DNA of 64,000 nucleotides from Petaurus breviceps papuanus (lineage: Eukaryota; Chordata; Mammalia; Diprotodontia; Petauridae): the NCBI GenBank assembly GCA_028583685.1, contig JAMXIF010000032.1, positions 7,880,785 through 7,944,784 of the forward strand, in the 5' to 3' direction. The position numbers were made by a program, and so were the translations under genes. A model generated the notes under the pieces. That model saw only the letters and a program-made list of their open reading frames with translations. It did no database searches and was not told where the DNA came from. Shown here one piece after another: positions 12,061-23,358 of the stretch (positions within the stretch are counted from its first letter, which is position 1; each line of letters opens with the position of its first letter).

Positions 12061-12589
12061 TAAGTGCACAACAAAAAAAAATTTAAACCACTGTTTTCAA
12101 AAGAAAGAATTGAACAGGAGAAACAAATAGGTAAATTATAATGAAGGTGTCACCCTGCCAATATACATTTGTGCATTCCACAAGCCTTTCTTAATTTACT
12201 TCATTTATCTGTTTCACTTTTTAAGATGCCAAGAGTTGGGATAAAGTTTACATGTCTGTGCCATCCCTTTCAATATCAGAAGGAAAAAAGAATGCACCCA
12301 CTATATAGACGCCATGCTTTGCTGCTTTCTCATCTGGCTGGCTGGCTGGTTTGGGTGCTGGTGTCAAGAAACAAATTTACGTTTTGGTTGGAAAACCTGA
12401 GTAGGACTACAAGTAACTTTAGTTAACAGAACAAAATGAAAAGCTAGACTAAGATCCTGGCAGGCATCTTAATGTTAAAATTCAGTTAATCAGCGTGCAA
12501 TTTTTTTTTACCAGAATGGTTTTAATTATTGGAATGGGAAAGCACAATATTAAAAAATTAAAGTTTTTAAACCTGAAAAAAAAAAACCC

Positions 12590-12892
12590 AACCATATCCA
12601 AATCACAACTAACAAAAGAAATGCAAATTAAAACACCTTACCCAGGAAATTGACAAATATGACAAAACATAGGAATAGTGATTGTTGAACCCATGGAAAG
12701 ATAAGAACATTGATGCACTGTTGGGGCAACTGTAAATTGGTTCAGCTAATCTGGAAAGAAATTTGGAATTATGTATTGAAAGTGACAAAAAATATCTTAA
12801 ACCTTTCACTAAGATCCCATTGTTAGACAGATACTGTACTGCAAGGAAGTCAGGTAGAAAGGCCCCTATACCAATATATTCATAGTAGCACT
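12590..12892 (+). mobile_element. Old L1 ORF2 fragment
   Basis: Degraded + strand ORF2 C-terminal sequence (AAAAGAAATGCAAATTAAAA, then GATGCACTGTTGGGGCAACT). It abuts an oppositely oriented L1 at 12893. Confidence 0.6.
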
Positions 12893-14130
12893 TTAATTTT
12901 TTTTCCAATTACATATAAAAAAATTGTAGCATTCATTTTTTTTTAAATTTTGAGTTCCAAATTCTCTCCCTCTTTCCCTTTCCTCCCCCTTTCCTAAGAT
13001 GACAAGCAGTGTGATGTAGGTTATGCATGTGTAGTCATCCAAAGCATATTTCCGAATTAGTCATGTTGTGAAAGAAAAGACCAAAAAAAAAAAAAAACAA
13101 ACCAAAAAAAAAAAATTTTAAAAGTATAGTTTGATCTGCATCCAGACTCCATAAGTTCTGTCTCTGGAGATAGATAGTATTTTCCCTCATGAGTCCTTCA
13201 GAATTGTCTTAGAGCACTGTATTGCTGAGAAGAGCTAAGTCGTTCACAGTTGACCATAGTATGTCATTGCTGTTAACTGTGTACAGTGTTCCCCTCTTTC
13301 TACTCACTTTGCTTCCTATCAGTTCATTGCGAGTACCGGTTTTTTGGAAATCTACCTGCTCATCATTTCTTGCAGCCCAATAGTAATCTATCACAATTAT
13401 ATATGGCAGAACTTGTTCAGCCATTCCCCAGTTGATGGACATTCCTCAATATCCAATTCTTTGCCATCACAAAAAATAACTGCTATGAATATTTTTGTAT
13501 ATTTGGACCTTTCCCCGCCTTTTTTATGTCTTTGGGATATCGATCTAGTAGTACGTGCACAGTTTTCTAACCCTTTGGGTCTAGTTCCAAATTGCTTTCC
13601 AGATTGGTTGAGTCACTAACAGTTGGAGTTCATAACTCCACCAATGGTGCATTACTGTCCCAATATTCTCACATCACCTCCAACATTTGTCATTTTCTTT
13701 TTGTCATGTCAGCCCATCTGATACATGTGAAGTGCTACCTCACAGTTATTTTAATTTGCATTTCTCTAATCAGTAGAGCATGTTTTCCATATGATTGTAG
13801 ATAGCTTTGATTTCTTCATCTGTAAGCTGCCTGTTTACATCCTTTAACAATTGAGGAATGGCTTATATTCTTATGAATTTCAGTCAGTTCTCTTTATATT
13901 TGAGAACTGAAGCCTTTATCAGAGAAACTTATAAAAAATTTTCCCCAGTTTTCTGCTTCTAATCTTGGCTGCATTGGTTTATTTATGTAAAAAAAATTCA
14001 ATTTAATCCATATTAACCATTTTACATCCCAAAATGCTCTCTTTTGTTTGGTCAAAAATTCTTCACTTACTTATACATATGACAGGTAAACTATTCCATA
14101 TTCCCCTAACTTATTTGTAGTATCACTCTT
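12893..14130 (-). mobile_element. L1 3' fragment, minus orientation
   Basis: The left edge is the reverse complement of an L1 3' end (TTCCAATTACATATAAAAAA, AGTTCCAAATTCTCTCCCTC). It continues through the end of ORF2 (CTTGTTCAGCCATTCCCCAG) to about 14130. An A-rich simple stretch lies at 13083-13120. A small + strand L1 piece follows at 14215-14360. Confidence 0.75.
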
Positions 14131-14214
14131 TATGTCTACATCACACCCGTTTTGACCATATCTTATTATACAATGTGAGATGTTGGTCCAGAGCAACACT
14201 TTATTTTTTAAGCA

Positions 14215-14360
14215 AAAAACCATCTATAGGGAGATGACTAAACAAATTGTGGTACATAAATATAATGGAATGTTACTATGCAAAACAAAGTTGAAGAATA
14301 CAGAGAAATATGGAAAGTCATATAGACTGATGCAAAATGAATTAAGAACTAGACAAGGTT
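14215..14360 (+). mobile_element. L1 ORF2 end fragment
   Basis: GGGAGATGACTAAACAAATT, then ATAATGGAATGTTACTATGC, matches the ORF2 C-terminal coding region found elsewhere in the window. Short and truncated at both ends. Confidence 0.65.
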
Positions 14361-14728
14361 TTGAATCTTAGTTCTTTAGCCGGTTTTTGAAAAATTAAAA
14401 TACATATTCTTTATCTTTGTGCATCTGGCACAATGTCTTGAACAGAATGAGCACTTATTCACTGTTGAATAAAATTCTGCATGGTTATGAGACCCTAGAG
14501 TACAACTGCTTAAAATAGCCCTTCAATTTTAATCTCTACTTCTGTGCTTTTTCCAGCCAGTGCATAGGCTTGCTGGTCTCTGACCAAGATTCTCTACCTC
14601 TTTTCATCTTTTTTTTTCCATTGCAATTATGATAGAACAAATAAATGAAGCATTTATTAAGTGCTTACTGTGTGAGAGGCATTGTATTAAGTAACAAGTA
14701 TACAAATAATTTTTTAAAAGAAATAGTT

Positions 14729-16837
14729 TCTAGGGGCAAAGCCAAAATGGCAGAGAAAAGGTAAGAACTTGCCTGAGCTCTCTCAAATTCCGCTCCACAC
14801 AACTTTAAAGCACCTCAAAACAAATTCTGCAGTGGCAAAACCCATGAAAGGATATCATGAAATAATTTTCCAGCCCAAGACAACTTCAAAGGTTGTCAGG
14901 AAAGTTCTGTCACACGAGGGTGAAAATGGCGCACGGGCTACAACTGCACAGGATGTGCCCAAGCAATCGTGGGACAGGTGTGAAGGACAGCTGAATCAGG
15001 CTTCTGGAGCTCTCCAGCCACAGATAGTACAGGGGGTTGGACAGTGGTCAGGAGATTACAGGGGTCCTTTTGTTGGCAGTGGGCACAGGACTCTGTGACA
15101 TGACCCATACTCAGATCTGGATTGCAGTCCCAGGGCAAGGAGTAGCAACATTACACCAGAACTTGCAGCCTCAGGGGAGCTGGTACCGTGGTCACAGTGA
15201 CCAGGGCAGAAAAGAATACTTGTGGAATCAGACCAGAACATGGGCCAAGAGGGTAATAAACATCTCTCCTTAGATCATACCACCTTGGAAGAATAAAAAA
15301 CTTACAAGTCCCCAGAATTATTTCTGAAAACAGCTGCATAAAAAACCTGAAGTTGAGACAGTGACCCCTTTACCCCAGGAGCAGAGCCCCACTTTAGCAT
15401 AGAGTTAAAAGCCAAGAAATAGGCTGGGAGAATGAGACAAAAAAAAAAAAAAGAATCCTGACTACAGAAAGTTACTATAATGACTGGAAAGATCAAACCA
15501 CAAATTTAGAAGAAGACAACAAAGTCAAAACTGCTACACCCAAAGCTTCAAAGAAAAATGAAAATTGGTCTCCAGCCCAATGGAAGAGCTCCAGATGGAT
15601 TTTTAAAACCAAATGAGAGGTAGAGGAAAAATTGGAAAAATAAATGAGAGTGATGCAAGAAAATGATGGAAAAACTAACAGCTTGGTAAAGGAGGCATAA
15701 AAAAATACTAAAGAAAATACCACTTTAAAAACAGAATAGGCCAAATGGTAAAGAGGCACAAAAATCCAATGAAGAGAAAAAAGCCTTAAAAAACCAGAAT
15801 TGGACAAGTGGAAAAAGATATACAAAAGTTCACTGAAGAAAATAATTCCTTAAAAATTAGAATTGGGCAAGTGGAAGCTAATGATTCTATGAGACATCAA
15901 GAAGCATTGAAACAAAATTATAAGAATGAAAAAATTAAAAAGTGTGAAATACCTCATTGGAAAAACAACTGACCTGGAAATAGATTCAGGAGAGATAATT
16001 TAAGAATTATTGGACTATCTGAAAGCCATGATCAAAGAGCCTAGATAGGAAAACACTGATCTTTCAAGAAATCAAGGAAAACTTTTCTGATATTCTAGAA
16101 GCAGAGGGCAAAATAAAATTAAATGAATCCACCAGTCACATCCTGGAAGAGATCCTAAAATGAAAAGTCCCAGGAATTTTATAGCTAAATTCTAGAGCTC
16201 CCAGGTCATGGTGAAAAATAACACAAGCAGCCAGAAACAGTTGTGGAGCCATGGTCAGGAGAACATAAGATCTATCAGTGTCTACATAAAGGATTAGAGG
16301 ACTTGGAATATGATATTCCAAAGAGCAAAGGAGCTAGGGATTATAACCAAAAATTACCTACCTAGCAAAACTGAGGATAATCCTTTTTTGGGGAGGAGGG
16401 GAAGGACATTTAATAAAATAGAGCACTTTCAGTCATTCCTGATGAAAAGACCAGAGCTGAATAGAAAATTTGATTTTCACATACAAGACTCAAGAAGCAC
16501 ATAAAGGTAAAGAGGAAAAAAGGAATTCAGTAAGGTTAAACAGTTTATATTTCTCCACAGGAAGATACTACTTGTAACTCCTAAGAATTTTCTCATTATT
16601 AGGGCATTTAGGAGTGTATATAAATGGAGGACATAGGTGTGAGGTGAATATGTTGGGATGATTATCTAAAAAATAAAAGGGGTAAAAAAGAGGAATGCAT
16701 TGGAGAAGGGAGAGATAGGATAAGACAAATTATCTCCCATAAGAGAGGCACAAAAAACCTGCTAGAATAAAGGAAAAGAAGGGGGGAGGGTTGAACTTTG
16801 CTTGAACCTTATTCTCATCAGATTTGGCTCAAGGAAT
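14729..16837 (+). mobile_element. Half-L1 (HAL1-like) 5' UTR and ORF1, 3' part missing
   Basis: It starts with an L1-type 5' end (AAGCCAAAATGGCAGAGAAA) and runs through a degraded ORF1 homologous to that of the half-L1 at 30634 (shared CCCAAAGCTTCAAAG, GATGCAAGAAAAT, GGAGAGATAATTTAA, ATATGATATTCCA). It then enters the same post-ORF1 region (TTATTCTCATCAGATTTGGC) before stopping abruptly at 16837. ORF1 has several internal stops. An inverted ORF2 piece follows at once, giving a mosaic. Confidence 0.7.
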
Positions 16838-18035
16838 TGTCTTAGATCATTGTTTTACTGAGAGGATCTAAGTCAGTCATAACTGATTGATGCCCAGTGT
16901 TGGTCTTACAATGTATAATGTTCTCCTGGCTCTGCTCACTTCACTCAGCATCAGTTCATGTAAGTCCAGGTTTTTTGTGAAATCTTCCTGCTCATAATAA
17001 CTTCTTATAGAACGTTCATTTATCTACCTTACATTCATCTACCACAACTTGTTCAGCCATTTCCCCAACCGATGAACATCCCCTCAATTTCCAATTCTTT
17101 GCCATCATGAAAAGAACTGCTATAAATATTTTTCTGCATGCCTATCCTTTTTTTATGATCTCTTTGGAATACAGATCTAGAAGTGGTATTGCTGGATCAA
17201 AGGGTATGCACAGTTTTATAGTCCTTTGGGCATAGTTCCAAATTGCTCTCCAGAATGGTTAGATCAGTTCAGAACTCTACCAGCAATACATTAGTGTTCC
17301 AGTTTTCCCACATCTTCTCCAACATTTATCATTTTCCTTTTTCGTCATATTAGCCAATCTGATAGGTGTGAGGGTGGCACCTCAGAGTTGTTTTAATTTG
17401 CTTTTCTCTAATCAGTAGTGATTTAGAGCATTTTTTTCATGACTAGATAGCTTTCATTTCTTACTCTGGAAACTGCCTGTTCATATCCTTTGAGCATTTA
17501 TCAGTAGGGGAACTGACTTGTAATTTTTATAAATTTGACTCAGTTCTCTATATATTTTAGAAATGATGCCTTTATCAAAGACATTGGCTATAAAAATGGT
17601 TTTCCAGCTTTCTGCTTACTTTATTTTTCTTGAGTTTTTTGTCTCTTTTTTTTTTTTTTTTACTATATGACTAACATGGAAATTTTTGCATTACTGCACA
17701 TGTATGGATGGCTCATATCAAATTTCTTGCCTTCAATGGTGGGGGGAGGGACTGGAAAGAGGGAGAGAATTTGGAGCTAAAAATTTTTTAAAATAAAAAA
17801 AAAAATTTAGTGGCAGCTAGGTGGCAGGCACAGTGAATAGAGCACTGCCCCTGGAGTCAGGAAGACCTGAGTTCAAATCAGGCCTCAGACACTTGACATA
17901 CTTAGTAGCTGTGTGACCTTGGGCAAGTCACTGAACCCCAATTTCTTTGCCTTCTCCCCTCCAAAAAACCCCCAAAACATTGTTCTTACGTGTAATTGAG
18001 GAAAAACAAAATAATAAATAATATTTTAAAAGGGA
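16838..18035 (+). mobile_element. L1 3' insertion with internal inversion (twin-priming structure)
   Basis: 16838-17640 is the reverse complement of the last 250 or so codons of L1 ORF2. 17645-17800 is L1 3' UTR in + orientation (GACTAACATGGAAATTTTTG, CACATGTATGG). The 3' end resumes after a SINE, at 17979-18035 (TTACGTGTAATTGAGG). An inverted upstream piece joined to a sense 3' end is the usual product of twin priming. No poly(T) marks the left edge, so the inverted piece is not a separate insertion. Confidence 0.65.
17811..17978 (+). mobile_element. WSINE1-like CORE-SINE
   Basis: TGGCAGCTAGGTGGCAGGCA head, GGAGTCAGGAAGACCTGAG middle, GAACCCCAATTTCTTTGCC tail. It is inserted in the A-rich 3' end of the L1 copy around it. 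Confidence 0.85.
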
Positions 18036-18844
18036 GATAGTTACTACCACAGAAAGCTCACATCCTTATCAAGGAAGACAACAAATATAGGAGAGTGGTG
18101 GCAAGGGAGGAGTGTTTTTGTTCTAAGGAGCTGGAAAGTGGATGGAGGGTTAAAGTACATGGCCATGGGCAGATAAATGGTAAAATGCCCTGTGTAGATA
18201 GCAAGGTTGGGAACATGGTCTTATGTCTAGTGCCAGCCCGTAGAAGTAGTGGACTGAGATGGGGTAGTTTGTACTTCGTCCTGGTCATCTGAGCTGGGCA
18301 CTATGGCAGGAGCTTCAAAGTTGAATGGATTAAGTTCCCAAGGGACCCTTGTGAAGACTCTTAGGACTGGTGTATAGAGGCTGCTAATCTGGAATGGGGA
18401 GGAGCAAAGTCTGCAGCAGCAGGCAGATGGTGAGTAGCTTGGGTGGGTGGCCAAGGGATGTATGCATCACACTGGACATGTTTAGTAAAAGGGAGCAGGC
18501 TGTTCGTTGTGTGACTGGAGCAGTCTCACATGTAGCTGCAGCCCCCCTGTCACTGCTTACACACTGGTAACAAAGGCTGCGCACCAGGGAGTTATGGGTA
18601 GAAGACCCGATGCTTCTGTTTGAGTGGCTTATCATGTTTGTGGCCAAGAAGTTTTACAGCTCAATAAATAATTTCTGTTTTCTCCCTTGCACCCCTCCCC
18701 GTGGAATATGTTTATATTTACTTTTTTAGGATGAATTTCAGTAGGAAAATGGAATTTAAAAAATTCATGTGCTTATTCACAAGTTTCTTCTTTATGTTAC
18801 TTCTCCCCACCAAATACAACTTAACCCTTTTATCTATATTTTAG

Positions 18845-19282
18845 GTCGTGGAATCATTTGAGCACCTTCCTTCACTACCAGAGCTACCCCAGCACCGTGA
18901 TCTCAGAGGACTCAACGACTTTCTTCCTCCCCAGAAGTTTGAACTAAGACTGAAACGCGTACTTAGGCCAAAAGGCATAGCATTGACATGGAACACTTCT
19001 CATATCAATCCCAGGTGTGCCCCTGTTGAAAGCTATCTCCTCTACATATACCATGATAACAACGTTAACAAGAATAAAACAACTTGGAAGAAAATAGGAG
19101 AAATCAAAGCTTTACCTCTCCCAATGGCATGTTCTTTATCTCAGTTCTTGTCTTCTGGCACCTATTATTTTACTCTACAAGCAAGAGATATTTATGGGAG
19201 GTATGGACCTTTTTGTGATGTCAAATACATCCATGGATTCTCTCAAGATAATATTAACACATCAAAAGTCCTTCCTACCTAA
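18845..19282 (+). CDS. ATF7IP2: ATF7IP2, last coding exon with fibronectin-III domain
   Basis: The acceptor (TATTTTAG) opens an exon in phase 0. It encodes 145 residues and ends with TAA at 19280-19282. Residues 31-130 or so form a fibronectin type III domain: FELRLKRV as the first strand, GIALTW (44-49), then KKIGEIKALPLPMACSLSQF (82-101) and RDIYGRYGPFCD (114-125). The last two blocks are nearly the same in the ATF7IP paralogue. In ATF7IP this C-terminal domain contacts MBD1 and related partners, linking SETDB1 to methylated DNA. ATF7IP2 is known mainly from germ-line heterochromatin work. The reading frame is intact, so the gene looks functional here. It is the 3' neighbour of EMP2, in convergent orientation. 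Confidence 0.93.
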   Translation, partial: VVESFEHLPSLPELPQHRDLRGLNDFLPPQKFELRLKRVLRPKGIALTWNTSHINPRCAPVESYLLYIYHDNNVNKNKTTWKKIGEIKALPLPMACSLSQFLSSGTYYFTLQARDIYGRYGPFCDVKYIHGFSQDNINTSKVLPT

Positions 19283-19700
19283 AAAAATATTTCACAGAAT
19301 GCTCTTTTGCATATAAGTTGTCTGTTCTTACACATCAATATTCTAGTGGCAGCCTCAAGCATTCGTGGTGTTTAATTAGCCGGTTCTTAATTGTGAACCC
19401 TCTGTGTTAGGAATTCACTTCTCAGTACTTTGTAAAAGGCTCAGTCTGTGATTGATATTCAACAATGCATCTTCTAAGAGGGGAAAATGACATGTGAGGA
19501 ATATATGCAAGATAATGCTTTTCTCTGTGTTGATGGTGTTTGGTGAGATACATAAGTATACATGTATGTGTACATTTATGTTTATGTGTATATATACACA
19601 TGTTAGAGTTGACCAGTTAAGAAAAATGTTTAGTCATATAATTAAAATAGAGCTTCCTACAATACATTTCCATTAAAGTTTTTTTTTAATGCATTTATAT
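19283..19700 (+). other. ATF7IP2: ATF7IP2 3' UTR with poly(A) signal
   Basis: Non-repetitive sequence follows the stop codon. ATTAAA at 19672-19677, with T-rich sequence just after, is the best poly(A) signal. The 3' UTR would then be about 400 bases. The end point is inferred. Confidence 0.5.
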
Positions 19701-20720
19701 TCCATGGAGTGCTACTTTGGGTTTTTTTTTTTTTTTGGCTGTGCTATAATCATATCAGACAATTGTCTGGAGGGTTGGTTTGGTAAACTCAGGCAGCTAG
19801 ACAGAGAGGTGGTCAAAGCACTGAACTACATGAACCAAAATCCAGTGTCACTGAACCCCTAATTTCAGGCACTAAGTTTCTCCTTGCCCCTCAGCAGCCT
19901 CTTCCTGAACACAAACAAGGCAAATGCAGAAGCAGCACAGAATTCCACACTTCATTTATGCTGTAAGAATCAGAATCAGATTTTGCACTGCTGCTTGTGT
20001 CCTGCTGGTTCATGCTGTGTGGGGCATGAAGAGGCTTAACCAGATCACCTCCTTTCACTTCTGTCTCATACCCAGTCCAAATACACAACCTGGGCTCCCA
20101 AGCTCTGCATTTGCCTTGTCCCTTAACTGACTTAGTCACTTACAAATGCTACAGGAAATCACTCAGAAAACCAGACTCACTACCAAAATGCACTCAGCAA
20201 TTCTTTCAAGTTACAGTGCTCAACACCCAGAATCATGTCCTTAAACCGAAGACCAACATCAGTCCTAAGGCCACTTCCTGTTGTTCCTGAACTTCCCTGT
20301 AGAATTACAGGCAACCCTCTTGTTGCATCCTCTTATGCAGCTATTTTTTCCTCTTCGCTTAGCTCCACACCATCCCAAGCTCCCAGTAAATAGTATCACT
20401 CATTCATTGATTCGTTTGTTCATCAAATTTTTTTTGAGAGCCTACTATTTGTAAAAGTTTGTGGTACTCAGTATGACAAAGAGGAAGGCCTTATTATAGT
20501 TCAGATATTGTCCAGCAGTAAATGATCAAGGCACTGCTTCATGCTTTCAGGATTTAATATATTGGGTTGAAATACTATGGCAGTCACTGTCGGTATTCCA
20601 CTGGGGTTAAAATAGGTGAACAAGATGGGAAAAAAAAGAAAGTTGTTCAGAACAAGATAAAATGCAGGGCTTAGTTTAGGGATGACTACCCTTTTAATGG
20701 AATAAGAATTAGGGGACTAG
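19701..20720. other. Intergenic, no recognised feature
   Basis: A weak SINE-like trace lies at about 19790-19880. A frame of about 87 codons without stops (20134-20394) has no splice context and is not called. The rest is unassigned. Confidence 0.5.
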
Positions 20721-20880
20721 GGACAGCTAGGTGGCACAGTGAATAGAGCACTGGCCCTGGAGTCAACAGGACCCAAGTTCAAATCCGGCCTAAGAAACTT
20801 GACACAATTACTAGCTGTGTGACTTTGGGCAAGTCACAACCCCAATTGCCCTCCAAAAAGCAAGAAAAAAAGACACAATG
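20721..20880 (+). mobile_element. WSINE1-like CORE-SINE
   Basis: GGACAGCTAGGTGGCACAGT head and ACCCCAATTGCCCTCCAAAA tail. The perfect 10-base duplication AGGGGACTAG lies at 20711-20720 and 20881-20890. Confidence 0.9.
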
Positions 20881-21175
20881 AGGGGACTAGATGGTTGTTG
20901 TCCTTGGTTGTCAAAGAGAACCAAAATGACATCACTGTGGTGGGGTCAAGGTACAGTGTGTCCAGCTGTAGCTATTCAGACCAATATGAGCTCAAAAGGC
21001 TCTACCACAGGTCAGGCACAAAGAGTCCATATGAACATTGGAAGTGGAGATGTCTCTAAGTTTAAGTATCTCACATTTCTTTGAGCAACTATAATTCTGC
21101 TTTGCTCCTAGGGTACAGCTCCTTATTTGATGTGGGCACACGATGCTAGTCAGTCCTGTGCCAGTCTCGGCCAAA

Positions 21176-21382
21176 GGCAGGTGAAGCAACAGTTAGAGTA
21201 CATGACTTAGAATCAGGAAGATTCTCCTTTCTGAGTTCAAATCTGGCCTCAAGACACACTAGTTGTATCATCCTCGGCAAGTCACTTAATCCTGTTTGCC
21301 TCAGTTTCCTCATCTATAAAATGATCTGGAGAAGGAAATAGCAGATCACTCTAATATCTTTGCCAAGAAAACCCCAAATGGC
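21176..21382 (+). mobile_element. Mar-1-like SINE, 5' part (interrupted by L1)
   Basis: Diverged head, then CTCAGTTTCCTCATCTATAA and GAGAAGGAAATAGCAGATCA. It breaks at 21382 where the full-length L1 is inserted; the remaining tail (CATCACAAAGAGTGGGACAC) lies at 27588-27626. Confidence 0.85.
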
Positions 21383-21754
21383 CGGCAGATGCAGGGGCAG
21401 GCCGGAAGGCGCGGCATGGCCGGCAGAGGCAGGTCCAGAAGGGGCCTGATCAACTCGGAGGGCAAGTCTTCCCACCAACCACAAGGTCCACTACCAGGCC
21501 TATCACCAAAGGGCTGGGACTGGAAAGAGCAAGGTAAGAAGCAAATACAGGGGCCCCTGTCCTGGACAGCAAACGCTCTTGGGGCTACCACTTCATAGCC
21601 CAGAAATTTTTTACAAGATGACAGAGTGAACCTTACTTACTCCAAACCCCCCCTCTGACCCTGAAAACATAGTAACTCTTGCCCCAGGGCAAAACCCTCT
21701 ACAGTAAAGGCTTGGGATCCTAGAGGAAGGGTGTGGCTAGGACCCTGCCTCAAA

Positions 21755-22747
21755 ATGGGTAGAAAGCAGACTACAAAGACAAAGACTCTGGAGTCCTACT
21801 AATCCTCAGAGGGAGGAACCAACCTCAGAGGGAGACAATGTGGACTCCACACCCAAAGCTGAAACTTCAACAGGGAATGGGTCCCAAGCACAGAAGGCTC
21901 TCCTGGATGAGATCAAAAGGAACTTTGAAAACAAAATGAGAGAGATAGAAGACAAAATGAATAATTCTCTCAAAACGAAAATAGCAGAATTAGAAAAACA
22001 TTATAATGAGGAAAACATCTCTCTAAAAAGAAAAGTGTATGATATGGAAAAGGAGCTTCAAAAATTAACCAAGGAAAATGATTTGCTAAAAACTAGAATT
22101 AAGCAAATGGAAACAAATAACTCTATGAGGAACCAAGAATTAGTCAAGCCAAACAACAAGAATGAAAAATTAGAAAAAGAGGTAAAATACCTCAAAGAAA
22201 AAATAACTGACCTGGAAAACAGATCCAGGAGAGATAATCTGAGAATCATAGGCCTACCAGAAAATTATGATGAAAAAATGATCCTGGACCACATTCTCCA
22301 AGAGCTCATTAAGGAAAATGCCCTGAGATACTAGAACCTGAGGGTAAAATAGAAATCGAGAGAATCCACCAGACACCTGCTGAAAGAGATCCCAAAATGA
22401 AAAGTCCTCGAAATGTTGTGGCCAAACTCCAGAACTACCAGATAAAAGAGAAAATACTTCAAGCGGCCAGAAAGAAACAATTCAAATATCGAGGGTCCAC
22501 AGTGAGGATTGCACAGGATTTGGCAGCCTCTACACTGAAAGATCGGAGGCAGTAGAATGCAATTTTCTGGAAGGCAAAAGAGCTCGGGTTACAACCAAGG
22601 ATCACATACCCAGCGAGACTGAGCATATTCTTCCAGGCAAAGAGATGGTCATTCAATGATATAACAGAGTTCCAGACCTTCTTGATAAAAAAGCCAGAAC
22701 TCACTGGAAAATTCAACCTCCAATTACGAGATGCAACAGTGACTTAG
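21755..22747 (+). pseudogene. L1 ORF1 (RNA-binding chaperone), broken
   Basis: The start MGRKQTTKTKT resembles the usual L1 ORF1 opening (human MGKKQNRKT). A stop at 21800 and a shift follow. An open stretch at 21840-22334 holds a coiled coil rich in E, K and N and then the RNA-recognition part (ENRSRRDNLRIIGLPE, matching human RPNLRLIGVPE). A further frame change at about 22334 leads into the C-terminal domain, which ends FNLQLRDATVT. The predicted length of about 330 residues is close to the human 338. In active elements the protein forms trimers that coat L1 RNA. Confidence 0.9.
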
Positions 22748-23358
22748 AAAGGTAAACAAGAACACACACACACCCTGCTATTTGATAAGAGCAAACTGGT
22801 TATAGACAAGTAGAGGGTATGACTATAAAATACACAAAATGACGATTTTAAAAAAATCTTATTAAGGGCTACAAAGGGACTGCAATGGAAGAAAGGGAAT
22901 GGTTGAAGTGGAAAAGGGTAAATGATGCCATACATAGAGGCATAAAAGCTGTATAGCAGAGGAAAAAAAGGGAAGGAGTTGGGAAGCATATGAGCTTTTC
23001 CCTCATTGGTTCTGGTACAAGGAGGGAATAACAACCAGTTAAGCATAGGACTCTATGGAGAAGAAATGCAGAAAGTATCATTTTAGAGGGAAAGAGGGGA
23101 GGGAGAGGAGCTTCACATGAGATTTGTTCCTGTCGCTCTTGATGCGAAGAAGAAATAGCATACTTCATTAAGTATAAAAATATCCTACAGGCAGTAGGAG
23201 GGGGAAAGGGTTACGAAAGGTGGGTGGGAGTGGTTTGTAGGGAGGGAAGTAGTAAGGGGAAAGGGGAGGAAAAGGGAGGGGGGCTGAAAAGGGAACACTG
23301 AGGGAGGTGGTCAAAAGGAAAACTATTAAGGGGGGGGAAGAGAGAAGGGAGGAAAAAT
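22748..23358 (+). other. L1 inter-ORF spacer, purine-rich with G-runs
   Basis: About 610 bases separate the ORF1 stop from the ORF2 start; human L1 has about 63. From 23190 to 23350 it is nearly all purine, with many runs of three or more G (AAGGGAGGGGGGCTG, TTAAGGGGGGGGAAG), so quadruplex-forming potential is high. No ORF longer than a few dozen codons on the + strand. Confidence 0.75.

Noticed and set aside
20134-20394. About 87 codons without a stop on the + strand, including SLNRRPTSVLRPLPVVPELP
   Set aside because: No good splice acceptor or start context, no family recognised, and the length is within chance expectation.
21389-21598. A 69-codon + frame at the start of the full-length L1
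   Set aside because: It lies in the CpG-bearing 5' UTR, where openness is likely due to composition; no homology recognised.
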